Positions 1 through 12,279 of a stretch of 64,000 bases of DNA are shown here, in pieces. The notes under the pieces are model-generated. The model was not told where the DNA came from, searched no databases, and saw only the letters and a list, made by a program, of their open reading frames with translations. Position numbers and translations under genes: made by a program. Origin of the DNA: Caprimulgus europaeus (Eukaryota > Chordata > Aves > Caprimulgiformes > Caprimulgidae); contig OU015539.1 of assembly GCA_907165065.1 (NCBI GenBank), forward strand, positions 18,010,816 through 18,074,815, written 5' to 3'. Every line of letters starts with the position of its first letter. The first letter of the stretch is position 1.

Positions 1-589
1 TTTTAAAGTTGCTAGGTGATGCCTTCCCTAGTAGTTAGAGTTGGAGTTTGTTCCTGTTTGATTAGGTCAGGTATCATCCAATTCAGTCAACTGTTCTTAA
101 AGATCTTAGGCATTAAATGTTTCCCTTTCAATCTACAGATTAAAAAAATTGTAACACATTCTGAGAGGAGATTCCTTCTCTTTTCAGACTACTTGAGCCA
201 TTTGAGAAGCAAACAAAAATGAAAAGAAGAAGAAAAAAGTAAACATCCCCAAAGCCCAAATTTTAATGGAAAGCAAGATGAAGAGGAACATGAAAGGAAA
301 TGAAGGTATGAGAGACACACCTCGGAAAGAATGTGAGCTGGAGCAAAGTCGTGAGGTGCAAGAAATAGCTTCCTTTTCTAGATTTCTTTTGCAGCAGTTT
401 GAGGCAAGGCGAGGAAAAAAAGAAAGATGTGAATTATATGGAGAAATAAAAGGTGACTCTAAGCTACCAGTACTGATTCATTTCATGCAGCTATGAAAAA
501 TCTTAATACTGTTCTAGGCAATATTAGAAAATATATTTTTAGTAGAGAGAGGAAAATGTTTGTATTTTTTTATAAAATGCTGCTAAATC
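1..589. other. No recognisable gene
   Basis: AT-rich sequence. A 76-codon plus-strand open frame at 266-496 starts in Lys/Arg-rich sequence without splice signals or a known motif; not called. Confidence 0.6.
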
Positions 590-935
590 TTCATTTGGAA
601 TGCTGTGTACAGTCCTGGTCATCTGTGCTCAAGAAAGATAAACTTAATTTGGAGTACATACAGTTCTCATAAAGGCTCCTGGGATGAATGAGAGTGAAAT
701 ATCTGTCTTTCGGTGGAGAGAACAAAGGAGTTTGATTTAGTCTAAGCAAATAAAGGCTGAGAGAAGATATGATTCCTCATTATAAATAAATTTGGGGAAT
801 AAATATAAAAGGGGGATAGAAGCTGTTAAAGATAAAGGATACATTTCACTTAAATTTGGAATGGAAACTATGTTTTCTTAACCATTTAAAGAATACTGTT
901 CTGAAATGGTCTTCCAGATAGGATAGTGTGATCCG
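590..935 (+). mobile_element. Old diverged CR1 fragment
   Basis: Degenerate match to the CR1 3' region (tggaatgctgtgtacagtcctgg, later aaaggctgagagaagatatgattcc). Confidence 0.6.
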
Positions 936-1029
936 AGAACCTAAACTACAAAAATTGCATAATTAAAACAGATTACCTGGAGACAATAAATTATGTTTAT
1001 GGTACAAAGCTTTGGATGTCTATAGACAT

Positions 1030-1482
1030 GCACCTGTTGGAATGGGTCCAGAGGAGGGCCACAAAAGTGATAAGAAAGATGGAACACCTCTCTTATAAGA
1101 CAGAGAGTTGGGGTTGTTCAGCCTGGAGAAGAGAAGGCTCCAGGGAGACCTTAGTGCATTCCTTCGATACTTGAAGGCAGCCTACAAGAAAGACGGGGAC
1201 AAACTTTTTAGCAAGGTGTGTAGCAATAGGACAGGGGGAAACAGTTTTAAAATAAAAGAGGAGATTTAGGCTAGAAATTTTTTACAGTGAAGGTGGCAAA
1301 ACACTGGCCCAGGTTGCCCAGAGAGGTGGTGGAAGCTCCATCCCTGGAAACATTCAAGGTCAGGCTAGATCAGACTCTGAGCAACCCGATCTGGTTGAAG
1401 ATGTCCCTGCTCACTGCAGAGGGGTTGGACTGGATGGCCTTGAAAGGTCCCTTCCAAACCAAACAAGTCTGTGATTCTATAT
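1030..1482 (+). mobile_element. CR1 LINE 3' fragment
   Basis: Contains agagttggggttgttcagcc, gcccagagaggtggtggaag and the CR1 3' end ggttggactggatggcc ... gtgattctat. Confidence 0.92.
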
Positions 1483-1489
1483 ACTGCCA

Positions 1490-2430
1490 TATTCAAGGTA
1501 TTTTGAAAGGAGAGACAGGGCATCCATGCCATATTTCCCCTGCATGAATCTCATTCTTCAAGGCTTTGCTAGTCAGCCATGGCACCCAGAAAAATTTTTA
1601 TTCTTGATACGTCATTCTTGGAACCTCTAAATCCTGAACACTAACAGATGCTGAGGCACAATGCAAGCAAAGATGTAGGCAGTGTGTGTTCAGCTTTCTA
1701 GAACTATTAAATCCCCCTGTTTAATTGCTCAGGCTTGAATTGATCAAACTTGCTTTGGGATCTTGAAAGAATTTTCAACCACATGAGACAAGGAATTCTT
1801 TTAGGACCCTCTATGAGGATGATCTTTGTTTTTTAACGTTCTGTCAATTTAAAGATTTACTTGATGTTGATGCTTTCAGTTTCTGATTCTTTCTATAGCA
1901 TGGTATTGTTTTGAGTCTCTTGATTCATGTGTGAAATATACAAGAAAGTGCTGGGAATTGTTTGGGGAATGTGAAGTAGATGTTCTGTGGTCCCTTCTAA
2001 ACTGGACACAGATGTTGCTTATTTTCAACAAGGGACTGGGTTTGAAGAGCCAACCCTCTGAAGAGTCTTAGATGAAGAGCCTAACTTTCACACCAACAAA
2101 GTAGATGGTACCTGAGCAAGAATTGCAGGAGAGCTCTGGTGCTTGTAATAAGATTGGCCTCCAGTATACTTGTTGCCAGACAAGTCCATAGTGAAGAGGT
2201 AAGTACGATGTCAAATGAGGAATTTGAATCAGTTTGTGAGGATCAGCAGGGTATGTAAGCAGGCACAGCTATATCTATGAAGTAGCTCAGGAAGGAGTAA
2301 GGCCTGAGCTTAAATGTAGCTCCTGAGTGAAGTGGGGAGGTCCCCAACAAGTCCTCTCACATCTCTTTTTCATACAGGTCAAATCGCAGGCTGCAGCTCT
2401 GCCATATCAGCACAGGCAGCCAAAGCCCTA
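1490..2430. other. Unique AT-rich sequence, nothing seen
   Basis: No open frame of note, repeat end or motif recognised. Confidence 0.5.
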
Positions 2431-2439
2431 AGAGGGGAG

Positions 2440-3180
2440 GAAGGGGTTGCAGTCCTGAGAGTATGGTCAGAACAACAGCTTTATTGTGCTGCTCCAGGTT
2501 CTGGTGATTAGGCAGAGACCTTATCGGGGACTAGTTTGAGAACCCTGGATTCAAGCCTGGTTTGACAAAAGTTCTGGATTCCCAAGAGGCAAGTAAAGGT
2601 GCATGCACACCAAAGCAATCAGATATGCAAAAGGAATTCCTTTATTGAACAAGGAACAAGGTTGTGTGTATTGTACAGGGAAAGGTGAAAGAAAAGAGGA
2701 AAGCTAGAAAGAGAGGAGAAAGAAGAAAGTCTCACCAACCTGGGTTTCAGTGATGAGCAACCAAGATTCTTATATTCTTTCCTGCCAGCAATGAAATCAT
2801 CTACTTTTCTTCTGCTTCATGAATCCAAAATAGCACCCACCCAATGGCCAAAACTGTTGCCTTTTATTTGCTCCAGTAATTAAGGGTCTTCCTAGTGGGT
2901 GGAGATGATTAGCATATGCATGCAGGCCTACTCAGTCCTTCCAGATGGTTCAGGAAATAGGCTTGGGGGGTCCTTTGAGAGACCCCACAGGAGTTCTCTT
3001 TTGTGTACAATTCTCTCCTTCAGGCAATCACCATCAGTGGTCATGATTGCATCAGTGTGGAGATTGGAGTTTGGAGACGGGACAATACTCCACACTTCAG
3101 GAGAACTTGTTCCTTACCAGCTACTCCCCATCCCTCGCAGTCTCCTTTTTCATTTTTCTTATCAGTCCCCTGGTCATCAG
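2440..3180 (-). mobile_element. Probable old LTR
   Basis: The minus strand shows GAATATAAGAATC (near 2770) and, about 130 bases on, GTTCAATAAAGGAATTCC (2640), then CACAATAAAGCTG near 2485: a TATA and polyadenylation arrangement typical of an LTR with R/U5. Ends are unclear. Confidence 0.4.
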
Positions 3181-3189
3181 GATGGGGGG

Positions 3190-4060
3190 TCAGCACAGGT
3201 GCCTGCCTTTGCTTACATGACTTTGTGTTGTTTGAGGGTTTGTTTTTTTTTTGACAAAGTGCTGATGTATTATCTCATATACCTCTAAAGTGGGTACCTC
3301 CTTTTCTCCCTCTCAGATAAACACCTTGTTCTTATTTTATGCTTTTACTGTTGTTTTCAGTTTTCTTACGATTTGGGTTTTGGGTTTTTTTGTTTGTGGA
3401 GTCGGGGAGGGGGGGTGCATCTTTTTCTGGAACTTTCAGCCTTTGTCAGTGACCCCAGTAAGTCAACACATACTTTTTCACTATCTTTTCAGTATTCACC
3501 CAAAAGGAGTTCTGGATATGCCTTTTCAGTATTTTATATCTAGAAATTTCTCCTGTTACTGTCCGATTAATTTATTAATTAGGTTAAGTTGGCCAGCTAT
3601 TTTTTTCCTTTCTATTGTCTTCACTATCTGTGAATTTCTCACACCCTGTTGGGTTAACCCTGGCCAGGTCTGTCCTTCTGTATGCATACCTTAACAACTA
3701 ATGAGTATTACTGAAAATTATGAACTTTGTACTGAGATAAAATTATTATATTTACTGCATTCTATTTTACTGCACTGATAGTAGTAGCAGTAATTTCTTG
3801 TTGGGTGAGAAAGTGTCAACATTAAATGTTATCATTTAATACCTGTCTTTGGGTGATTTTGAGTTACATTTTTCAGTTGTAGGAATTTAAAAAAAAAAAA
3901 AAAAGAGAGAGAGACAAAAAAGAATGACTATGCCTGTTATAGCAACAGTTGTATGTACATTTGGTAATTCGAGCATGTCTGTATTTCTGCTTCTGGGGTA
4001 AAGCTCTGGTTAGTAAGGTAACTCTACAGAGCTACTTCTAATCAATTAACAGAGTGCATG
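3190..4060. other. Unique sequence with an A-rich run
   Basis: A 134-codon Phe-rich frame at 3290-3694 reflects T-rich DNA; no gene supported. Confidence 0.5.
3889..3914. repeat. A-rich / GA microsatellite
   Basis: About 16 A followed by (GA)n. No flanking element end was recognised. Confidence 0.85.
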
Positions 4061-4069
4061 GGCAACTGT

Positions 4070-4300
4070 ACACAAACAGTCTTCATTTGAGCCAGCAGTG
4101 TGCACAGGTGGCCAAGATGGCAAATGGTGTCCTAGCCTGTGTCAGCACCAGTGTGGCCAGTAGGACCAAGGAAGTTCTCTTCCCCCTGCACTGGGCACTG
4201 GTGAGGCCACAGCTCGAGTGCTGGGTTCAGTGTTGGGCCACTGACTCCAAGAAGGACCTGGAGGTGCTGGAGCGTGTCCAGAGAAGGGAACAGAGTCAGA
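4070..4300 (+). mobile_element. CR1 LINE fragment
   Basis: CR1 sequence upstream of the usual 3' end (tggtgaggccacagctcgag, aaggacctggaggtgctgg). It breaks off at 4300 and the 3' end is missing. Confidence 0.88.
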
Positions 4301-4304
4301 CAGG

Positions 4305-5415
4305 CTTTTTGAGAGATATTATGCCACAGAGCTCTGTTTACAGAAATGAAGTACTTTGTGGTTAAAGAGCTGAAGAGGGACTTTGGAGACCTGAGTTCAC
4401 TTCTTAGCTCTGGCTACAGGCTTTCTGGCTGGTCTTGAGGGATTCATTTGATTTCAATGGCCTTGATTCAGGAAAATGTTTGAGTGAATACTGATTGATG
4501 TCAAGCATGATGTCAAGCATGTTGTCATTCATGTCTTGAATTAGGACTCTTGGATGAGGGATGACAGACCCCTCCCTCCCTCCCTCTTGTTTTCCTTTAG
4601 TCTACCAGTTATTTAGGGCCCAGTCCATAACCCATCCAAGGTTTCCATTTGCCTCAGCAAGCTCTGAGTCAGGCCTTTAGAAAATGAGGAATATCAGACC
4701 CTGTGTAGAGACTTAAGAGAACAGGGCCCTGATCCCAGCTGGGGCCTTTACTATAACCTAAATGATAGAAATACTGCTAATATATTTGGGAAAAGAAGAG
4801 GTGTATAGTGAATTTGCAAAACCCACTAGTATACCTACAAGCATACCCCAAAATAACACTTCCATAAATCTTCATTGTAGTGTGGATATTTGCCATTCAG
4901 TATTACCTACTTCAGAGACCAAATGGGACTGATTATTAAATTACTTCAGTCTCTGCTCATGTAGAAGCAGCCCTAACACATGTCTGTGTGAGCTATTTCT
5001 TCAGAGTAATTGCATTAGTAATAGCTGATTACACACCAATCCCATGTTCCTACAAAATTAAGGTAATTATTGTAGCTAGAAACACATCCCTCTGTATTCT
5101 GTCCTAGCAAGGAAGCTGGTAAAAGGAAATGTGATGCTTCAATTCTTTGTAAAAAGAGAAACATTAAGGTATAATTATATTATTGATGTGGCGTATGAGC
5201 ATGGAAACAAAATCATAGTTTGAAGCTACGAATTCCTAGTCCATAAAAAGGCAAAAAACATCTTTGACGTTTAGGTTCTTTAACAAGTACAGAGGAAATG
5301 TATTTGAAATAAATGAATGGGTTTGTGTCCTATACTTCTGAAAATAATAGATGTCTGTCTTCACTGTGAGAGGGTCCTGCTTTTATACATTCTAACGAAC
5401 AAAATATGCACAGAA
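4305..5415. other. Unique sequence, nothing seen
   Basis: Only small local repeats (gatgtcaagcat twice near 4498; ccctccctccctccctc near 4570). Confidence 0.5.
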
Positions 5416-5419
5416 AAAG

Positions 5420-6082
5420 GCACAGTCAAATCTGGCGGGTTGGCTTCACTTCACCCAGGTGCATTCCAGATCTGCCAACCGCATCCATCCTGGGCTGCAT
5501 CAAGAGAAGTGTGGCCAGCAGGTCAAGGGAGGTGATTCTCCCCCACTACTCTGCCCTCATAAGGACCCACCTGAAGTGCAGTGTCCAGTTCTGGAGCCCT
5601 CAACACAAGAGAGACATGGACCTGTTAGAACGAGTCCAGAGGAGGCCACGAGGATGATGCCAGGGCTGGAGCAGCTCTGCTGTGAGGACAGGCTGAGAGA
5701 GTTGGGGCTGTTCAGCCTGGAGAAGAGAAGGCTCCAGGGAGACCTTCCAGTGGCCTCCCAGTACCTGAAGGGGCTCCAGGAAGGCTGGGGAGGGACTTTG
5801 GCCAAGGGCAGGGAGTGACAGAACAAGGGGTGATGGCTTGAAACTGGAAGAGGGGAGCTGGAGCTGAGATGTGAGGAAGAAATTCTTTGGTGTGAGGGTG
5901 GTGAGACCCTGTCCCAGGTTGGCCAGAGAAGCTGTGGCTGCTCCTCCCTGGAAGTGTTCTCGGCCAGGTTGGATGAGGCTTTGAGCAACCTGGTCTAGTG
6001 GAAGGTGTCCCTGCTGCTGGCAGGGGGGTTGGGACTGGATGAGCTTTAAGGTGCCTTCCAACCCAAACCATTCTATGTCCAT
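5420..6082 (+). mobile_element. CR1 LINE 3' fragment
   Basis: End of ORF2 and 3' UTR, running to the CR1 end (gggttgggactggatgagc ... accattctatg). Very similar to the copies at 27235 and 52785, so one subfamily. Confidence 0.93.
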
Positions 6083-6089
6083 ACTGTCA

Positions 6090-7205
6090 AAAGCAGTAAG
6101 AGACAGTTGTCAAGAGAGATTCTGACTGAAGTGAGTATGGTAAGAATAATAATTGTCAGAGATCACTGCAAGTCTGCTGTGATTTGCAAGCTGTCAGTGC
6201 TCATGCAGGTATAGTTATGGAAAAGGTATATGTGATACATTCTCAGAGTCTAATAATCATATCTGAATTGCTTTATTAGGCACTACTATTTGAAAAATTA
6301 GAAGAGTAGCAACAAAAAATTTAGTATTTAATCTTATCTGTTTTGTTGTTAGTTTCTTTTTTTTAATCAACTGAAATGCAATACTGCTCCTCTGTCTCTG
6401 GCAGTATGTTTGTGTTATTGATCATTTCTATTGTTTCTTCCAGTCACAGTCATGCTTAAGTAATAACACACATCAAAACTGGGACCACTGTACTAACAAG
6501 CACGAGTAAGTCTCCCTGTGAAGAGGAGGTAAGTTATGGGAAGTAAGTGAAAACAAATGTTATTATATTTATTTTATTCAGACTGGGAAGTTTTGACATT
6601 TCAAGCAACTTTTCAGTTCAGAGCCAGACCTATCAGACTATGTGTTGCTTCATAGAGTGACCCTGAGAAACCCAGTTTTGCAGTTTTGTGATTATGCACT
6701 TACTAAGCCCTGAGAAAATTTGAGATATGCAGGTGAATACAGAATAGACTCCTTCACTGGAAGTGGGTATGTATGTATCCACACATCTCTTCTTTTTTTT
6801 GCTTTAGAAGAAATGAATAGACATTCTTTTTTTTTGTCATTTCTATATTTTAACATTTTTGCTTCATTTAAGAGATGATATTTTGGGGGGCTTCACACTA
6901 TTGTATTGAGAATGTTTTGTAGAATCACTTCAGTTTTACAGCATGCAGATCCCTTTTCTTTGCACTAAGTGAATATGAGCATGTGTAACAGCTGTGCTCT
7001 TTATTGGAACAAGTGATAAGGAGCATTAAAAAAATTTCTTCTTTTGGAGTTCTCCTTGCAATTGGAGCTGTTAGTGAGATTTTCACAGCCAAACAGGCTG
7101 TCTTGTATATAATCTTTTCTGCATTATAGCACTGAGACAGGCAACTTGGAAAGACTTTCCTTTCTGATGCAGGGACAGGATTGACCAGTCAGTGAAATCA
7201 GTAGA
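6090..7205. other. Unique AT-rich sequence, nothing seen
   Basis: No coding pattern or repeat end recognised. Confidence 0.5.
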
Positions 7206-7209
7206 ATTC

Positions 7210-8190
7210 TTTCTCTGGTGTTATGGCCTTATCCATGGCCCTACACATTGAGATACTGAGTCTTCAAGGCGTACCTGCTGCAGCATGGCCTTATCCACAG
7301 ACACTGATGCTTCGAGGTGCACCTTCTCCTGCGTGGACTTATCCTTGGGCCACAATCCCTTCAGAGATATACCCGCTGCAGCACAGACATAACCATGGCC
7401 ACAGACCCTTCGACACGTCCTGCTCCCACATGGACTCATCTGCAGGTCACAGTCCCTCAGACCTGAGTTCCCGCCGGAGCTCCAGCCTGCCCAGTACAGC
7501 AGCACAGAAGCAGCAGCGCTGTCCTGGCCATCTGCCAGCCCAGGAGCATGGCCACTGCTGTCACCAACACGTTCCCAGGCACAGCAGTCAGATGATGAGC
7601 AGTGCAGCACTACAGCAACAGCGACAGCAAAAAGCAGCCACTGAGGAGCAGAAGACTAATTTACAGTCGAGGCAAGCAAGCCCCATGGCAAGCACAGGAG
7701 CCTGTCAATTAACAGCTAAACAGCAATAACAGCTGTAAACTCCATCTAGCACATTCCCATCAAACCTGTCGTTATCTTGAACCCTTCTAGCCCCATGTTG
7801 GGCACCAAAAAAGGACTGTCATGGTTTAACTCCAGCCAGCAACTAAACACCACCAAGCTGCTCGCTCACTCTCCCCCGGTGGGATGGGGAGAGAATCAGA
7901 ATGATAAAAGTGAGAAAACTGGTGGGTTGAGAAAAAGACAGTTTCGTGGGTCAAGCAGAAGCCAGGTGTGCAAACAAAGCCAAACAATGAATTCACTCAC
8001 TGCTCCCCGTGGGCAGGCAGGTGTTCAGCCATCTCCAGGACAGCAGGGCTCCATGACGCATAAGAGTGACTTGGGAAGACAAACTCTATCACTCCAAACG
8101 TCCCCCCTTTCCTTCTTCTTCTCCCATCTTTATCTGCTGAGCATCTCCATACCCAAACACAGACCACAACTGTTTGCCCTATCATAGCTG
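7210..8190 (-). mobile_element. 5' end of an ERV: truncated LTR, primer binding site, leader
   Basis: On the minus strand an LTR running from about 8190 to 7817 ends ...GGTTAAACCATGACA; a polypyrimidine-rich U3 part is cut short upstream. Nine bases on lies TGGTGCCCAACATGGGGC (7807-7790), two mismatches from the Lys1,2 primer binding site and both at former CpGs. The following sequence to 7210 is leader with imperfect repeats of about 45 bp (GGCCATG...GTGCACCTCGAAG type). No gag or pol remains. The long plus-strand open frame here (7223-7729) is antisense. Confidence 0.75.
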
Positions 8191-8194
8191 TATA

Positions 8195-9945
8195 AATAAT
8201 TTGATCTGCTTTATGTGAGTGTATGTGAGTGAATGTAGCAGCTGTCCTCTGTCATTACTATGGGTGAGCAGTTGAGGCAGCTTTTCAGCATATTTTTTAG
8301 GAAGGTTCATGAAATTGGCAGCAACAACATCCACTAAATATCTGTTCAGATTTCTGAGTGAAGTTGGAGAAGAAAGCTCTAAGAAATACTGTAAGAAAGA
8401 AATACTGTAAGTTTAATTGAATTAAAAGACATGAAATAATACTAACAGATGAGACATATCTGTTAATGTTCCTGGCAAATACCTGAATGAGGGATAGACA
8501 CAATATACTGTTTAATTTCTGTTTAAAGATAATGTGATCACTTGCATGTGTTGTAGAAGATATTTGGCATTTTCTGCCTTGTGAGAATCACCAAGACTGT
8601 ATCTACATGGAGGCACCTCATTCTCTTTAGCAACCCAGTATGTGAGAGGGATAGGCCCAGGCAGAGTGAGAAGCTGAATATAGTTTGTGTAGGTGAATTT
8701 ATATTGTAGCATTACATATGAGAGCTTTTGGAAAAAAGCTGTTTGAGGACAGGAAAGAACTGTTTAGCTGATGTCTGGTGTACTGCTGTTTCCCACAGAC
8801 AATTACGAGAATTGTAAGGGGAATTATAAGCTTTCAATTTACTTACATTTTCCTTTGCGCACAATGTAAGGGGGAAAAAAAAACCCAACAGGTTAGTCAT
8901 ATTAATAAGCCTTTAGCTTTCATAACTTTCAGATGTAACTTTAATGAGATAAAATGAAGATTCATCCTGGAATGAGCTGATTTAACACTTTCTGGCCTTT
9001 AAAGAAACTTACACTGTGACATTTACAGTAGTTACATTCAGTTAACTTTTTTTTTATTATTGTTTTTCAGCGTGAGGAGATGTTTGCAGCAAACATCAGG
9101 AAAGCTTTGTTTTATTGAAGGCAGCTGATGTCTGTTTTGGGGTGTAAATCTTTTGATGTTCAGAAAGTTCATTAGTGTTGAACTCAGCCTAAAGTTAAAG
9201 GGAAAAAAAGAAAAAAGGTGTTTTCCGTGGAAGTTCTGCAGAAAGCAGTGCTTGCTATCTGTGGTTAATTTTCATAAGCTATTCTAGCTGCACTGAGGAC
9301 AACAGCTTTTCTCTGGCATAAAGAGGGCATTGGATTTGGGTCTTACATCTGTACAGCAACTGCTACGGATGTATATCTGTCTATCTCACAAGCCTGGAAT
9401 ATTGTTCGTGTTGATCCAGCCTTGAAAGCATCTACCTAGCTCGTCACAGTTCTGCATGGACCCAACTGAGCTGTGGCGCTTTCTTTCCACAACAGTGACC
9501 TGAGTGTAAGGAAGAGTTGCCCATGCAAGAGGATTGCTCTTCTGTTACTTTGATTGCTTTTCTTTTAACCTTCCAGCTCTATGGGCTAAGTCAATGAAAC
9601 CAAAACTATTTGTTCATTTTCTAGGGCTGACTGAACTGGCTTTGCGAATATCCTTCAATTTCCCATTTAAAGCTTAGTTTCTGGCATTAATCTGGTAACG
9701 ATTACTTCTATAGGCACTGTTCTAGGAAGATTCTGGGGCGTGTATTTCAAGTCTATATCTACTATGTATGTGCTTAATCAGCTTTCTTGTATAATATTGT
9801 CCCTAAACTGTTGACATGGTCTGCAGACTCCTCTTGTAATGCTATCAGTTTCTGATATTTCCTCAGAAGCAACCAAAGAACTCGGCATTATGCGGCAGAC
9901 TCCCAGATCTCTTTCTTAGGACTACTCCAAATTCGGTTTTGCCCC
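8195..9945. other. Unique AT-rich sequence, nothing seen
   Basis: One small tandem duplication (aagaaatactgta twice near 8386-8410). Open frames are short. Confidence 0.5.
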
Positions 9946-9953
9946 ATTATAAT

Positions 9954-10938
9954 TGTGTGGGGTTTGGGGGGGCCATTTTTGGTAGTGGGAGAAGGAGCTA
10001 CAGTGGTGGACTCTGTGAGAAGCTTTGAGAAGCTACTCTGGCTCCAAGGATGACATGCCTCCAGCCGAGCCTGAACCAATCAGTAAATCGAATCAATATT
10101 TATGAAGGAATGACTGGTTTTGAAAAGAAGGAGGAGAGAACCTTGAGGAGAGGCCATTGACCTGAACAAGAGACGACCATTGGCCTAAACAAAGAGGAGA
10201 GTATGTTTGTCGTGAGGAAGGAGGATTAGGGGGAGGACAGAGAACGTCAGACACCCAGATCAACATGCACGGAGTAGGAGAAGGTAAACGAAGTAACCTG
10301 CAGCCCATGGAAATTCAACAGCAGAGCAGACACCCACATGTAGGCCATGGAGGACTCCACATTGGAGCAGAAAGGTGACCGAATTTAGAGACCCCAGAAA
10401 CGCTCAATGCCAGAGCTGGGGCAGGAGGTGCACTGGACCTGAGACCCATCTGCAGCCCATGGATGTCCCCAGGCCAGAAGCATGAGCTGCACCTGAAGAG
10501 GTCTGTGACTCCATGGGCAGCCGCGGTGGAACACTTTGTTCCTGGACTCTTTCACCCCACAGGAGGGATCTCGGGTCGGGAAGAGCAGCAGAGAGGAACT
10601 GACTGAACCCCCATTCCCTGTCCCTGTGCCCTGGGGGAGAAGGGAGAGAAATGGGGAGCAAAGTGATGGGAGCCAGGGAAGAAGGGAGGGGTGGGGGAAG
10701 GTGCTGTCAGAGGTGGTTGTTGTGTCTCACTGTCCTGCTCTGATTGATTGGGAACGAATTAAATGGATTTTTCTTCCCCAAGTGGAGTCTGTTTTGCCCG
10801 TGCCCATCCCTGGTGAGTGAGCCCTCCCTGTCCTCATCCCAACCCACCAGCCCTTTGGTGAGTCTCTCCCCATCTCACCAGGTGTGGGAGGACGGAGTGC
10901 AGGACCTCGTGGTCTGACCTGTGGGTGAAATCACGACA
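9954..10938 (+). mobile_element. Solo LTR with 5-bp target-site duplication
   Basis: 985 bp beginning TGTGTGGGG and ending ATCACGACA. The 5 bases before (9949-9953) and after (10939-10943) are both ATAAT. A closely similar copy in inverse orientation is at 34194-35202; a 94-codon open frame is shared almost unchanged by both (10536-10820 and 34314-34598), reflecting sequence similarity rather than coding. The 5-bp duplication fits ERVL-type integration. Confidence 0.85.
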
Positions 10939-10944
10939 ATAATA

Positions 10945-11515
10945 ATGAGAATATAATCTGCCTAGCCCTACTCTCGAAAAAGTGGAATCTTCAGATTGTG
11001 CTGTTACACTGTGAGGCAGTGGCGCTGTATTTCCAAACAGCCACTTCCCAAAATATAACTCTGCTTTGTACTCACGGAGAGGGACTGTAGTGTCATAAGC
11101 ACTGAAGAAATTCTACTTGCTGTAACACTTTTCTCTCTGCCACCTGGCATCATCTCATGCTGTCAGTCTGTGATACTTGCAGTACTTCACTGCATTCTTC
11201 TCTTGCCAAGGTTGCTCCTGTTCCCTGCTGTCATCCTGTGGAAGTCACAGTTCTTTTGGGTGTGGGAAATGCACTAAACTGCTGCTAGCCTTTTCTCAGC
11301 TACAGGTATATCAAAAGAAAACCAAACTTCTGATGTGGTTTTCTTCCAATAAATAATTGAATTATTAGAATACCACTTGTTTTGCAGAGGGCAGTGCTGT
11401 GTGCTTGGTTAATTCTGCTCTTAGAGAATTCAAATTAGTGAAAGCAGCAGAGAGAGAATAATTGTGACCACTTTGAAAAATTCTCGCCTCCATCTGTTTT
11501 CTCTTAGATTTCATT
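10945..11515. other. Spacer between solo LTR and provirus
   Basis: No motif recognised. Confidence 0.5.
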
Positions 11516-11518
11516 TGG

Positions 11519-11932
11519 GGTCGCGACGGAGGGAAGACCCGGACGCTCAATATGAGTGATCAGCAAGCTGCGTTTATTGATTACATCTGTGCTCCTTATA
11601 TACAGTGGTTAATTAAGCTCATGCATATTCTTAAAGACCCACACTGATTGGTTTATTAATTTTCCTGGGAACTTTCTCTTTGTTATAACAGGTGGCTTTG
11701 CTCTGTTCACGTCCCAAGGACGTCAACAGGATACTCCTTACTTTGCGGTTACCAGCTAAAGCTGCTCCCTTCTTTTTCCCAGCTTATTTTGCTAAAGTTA
11801 TTTGAAATCTCAAGGGCAAGTCAGTATCCTGGAGACTTCTGTTAATTTACCCTGATTTATGTCAAGGGCTTAAGCTGGCTTACCCTCGCTGCTAAGACTC
11901 TGATTGTACAACATCTCTAGTGCTCTACAACA
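11519..11932 (-). repeat. 3' LTR of the provirus
   Basis: 414 bp, aligned over its whole length with the 5' LTR. Same start TGTTGTAGAG, TATA at about 11595-11602 and AATAAA at 11573-11578. Its 3' terminal CA is mutated to CC. The copies differ by point changes and short indels (for example a 7-base difference near the middle). Confidence 0.92.
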
Positions 11933-11955
11933 ATTCCCTCTTTTTCTTTTTGTAC
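11933..11955 (-). other. Polypurine tract of the provirus
   Basis: The minus strand has an A/G run (AAAAAGAAAAAGAGGGAAT) ending directly at the TG of the 3' LTR, the expected site for plus-strand DNA priming. Confidence 0.85.
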
Positions 11956-12279
11956 AATCAGGGCTGTAGCAGTGACACTCTGTACTCCTTTCATTACACA
12001 TCTATAAGCAATTTTTACTATAATTAGAACTAAAAATATAATGCCTAAAAAGCGTACACTCTCTTTAATTAAAATTAAAAGCTAAAGCGACAGGTTGCCA
12101 AAAAGAAATGTTAACCATGCATCAAACGGGTTTATGTTCTTGACAATCTTCTGAGTGTGGTCTTTTAACCACTGCAATTTTGCATGTGTAGATTCTCCAT
12201 GATCTGACAAATTAAAACAACACAAAAAATAATAGAGGGGGGAAGGGGGGGGTGGAAACTCACCGCTGACCCTGACATA

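Noticed and set aside
7223-7729. 168-codon plus-strand frame
   Set aside because: Antisense to the ERV leader; made of its repeated blocks, no protein motif.
10536-10820. 94-codon frame shared with 34314-34598
   Set aside because: Shared because both are copies of one LTR; no protein family recognised.
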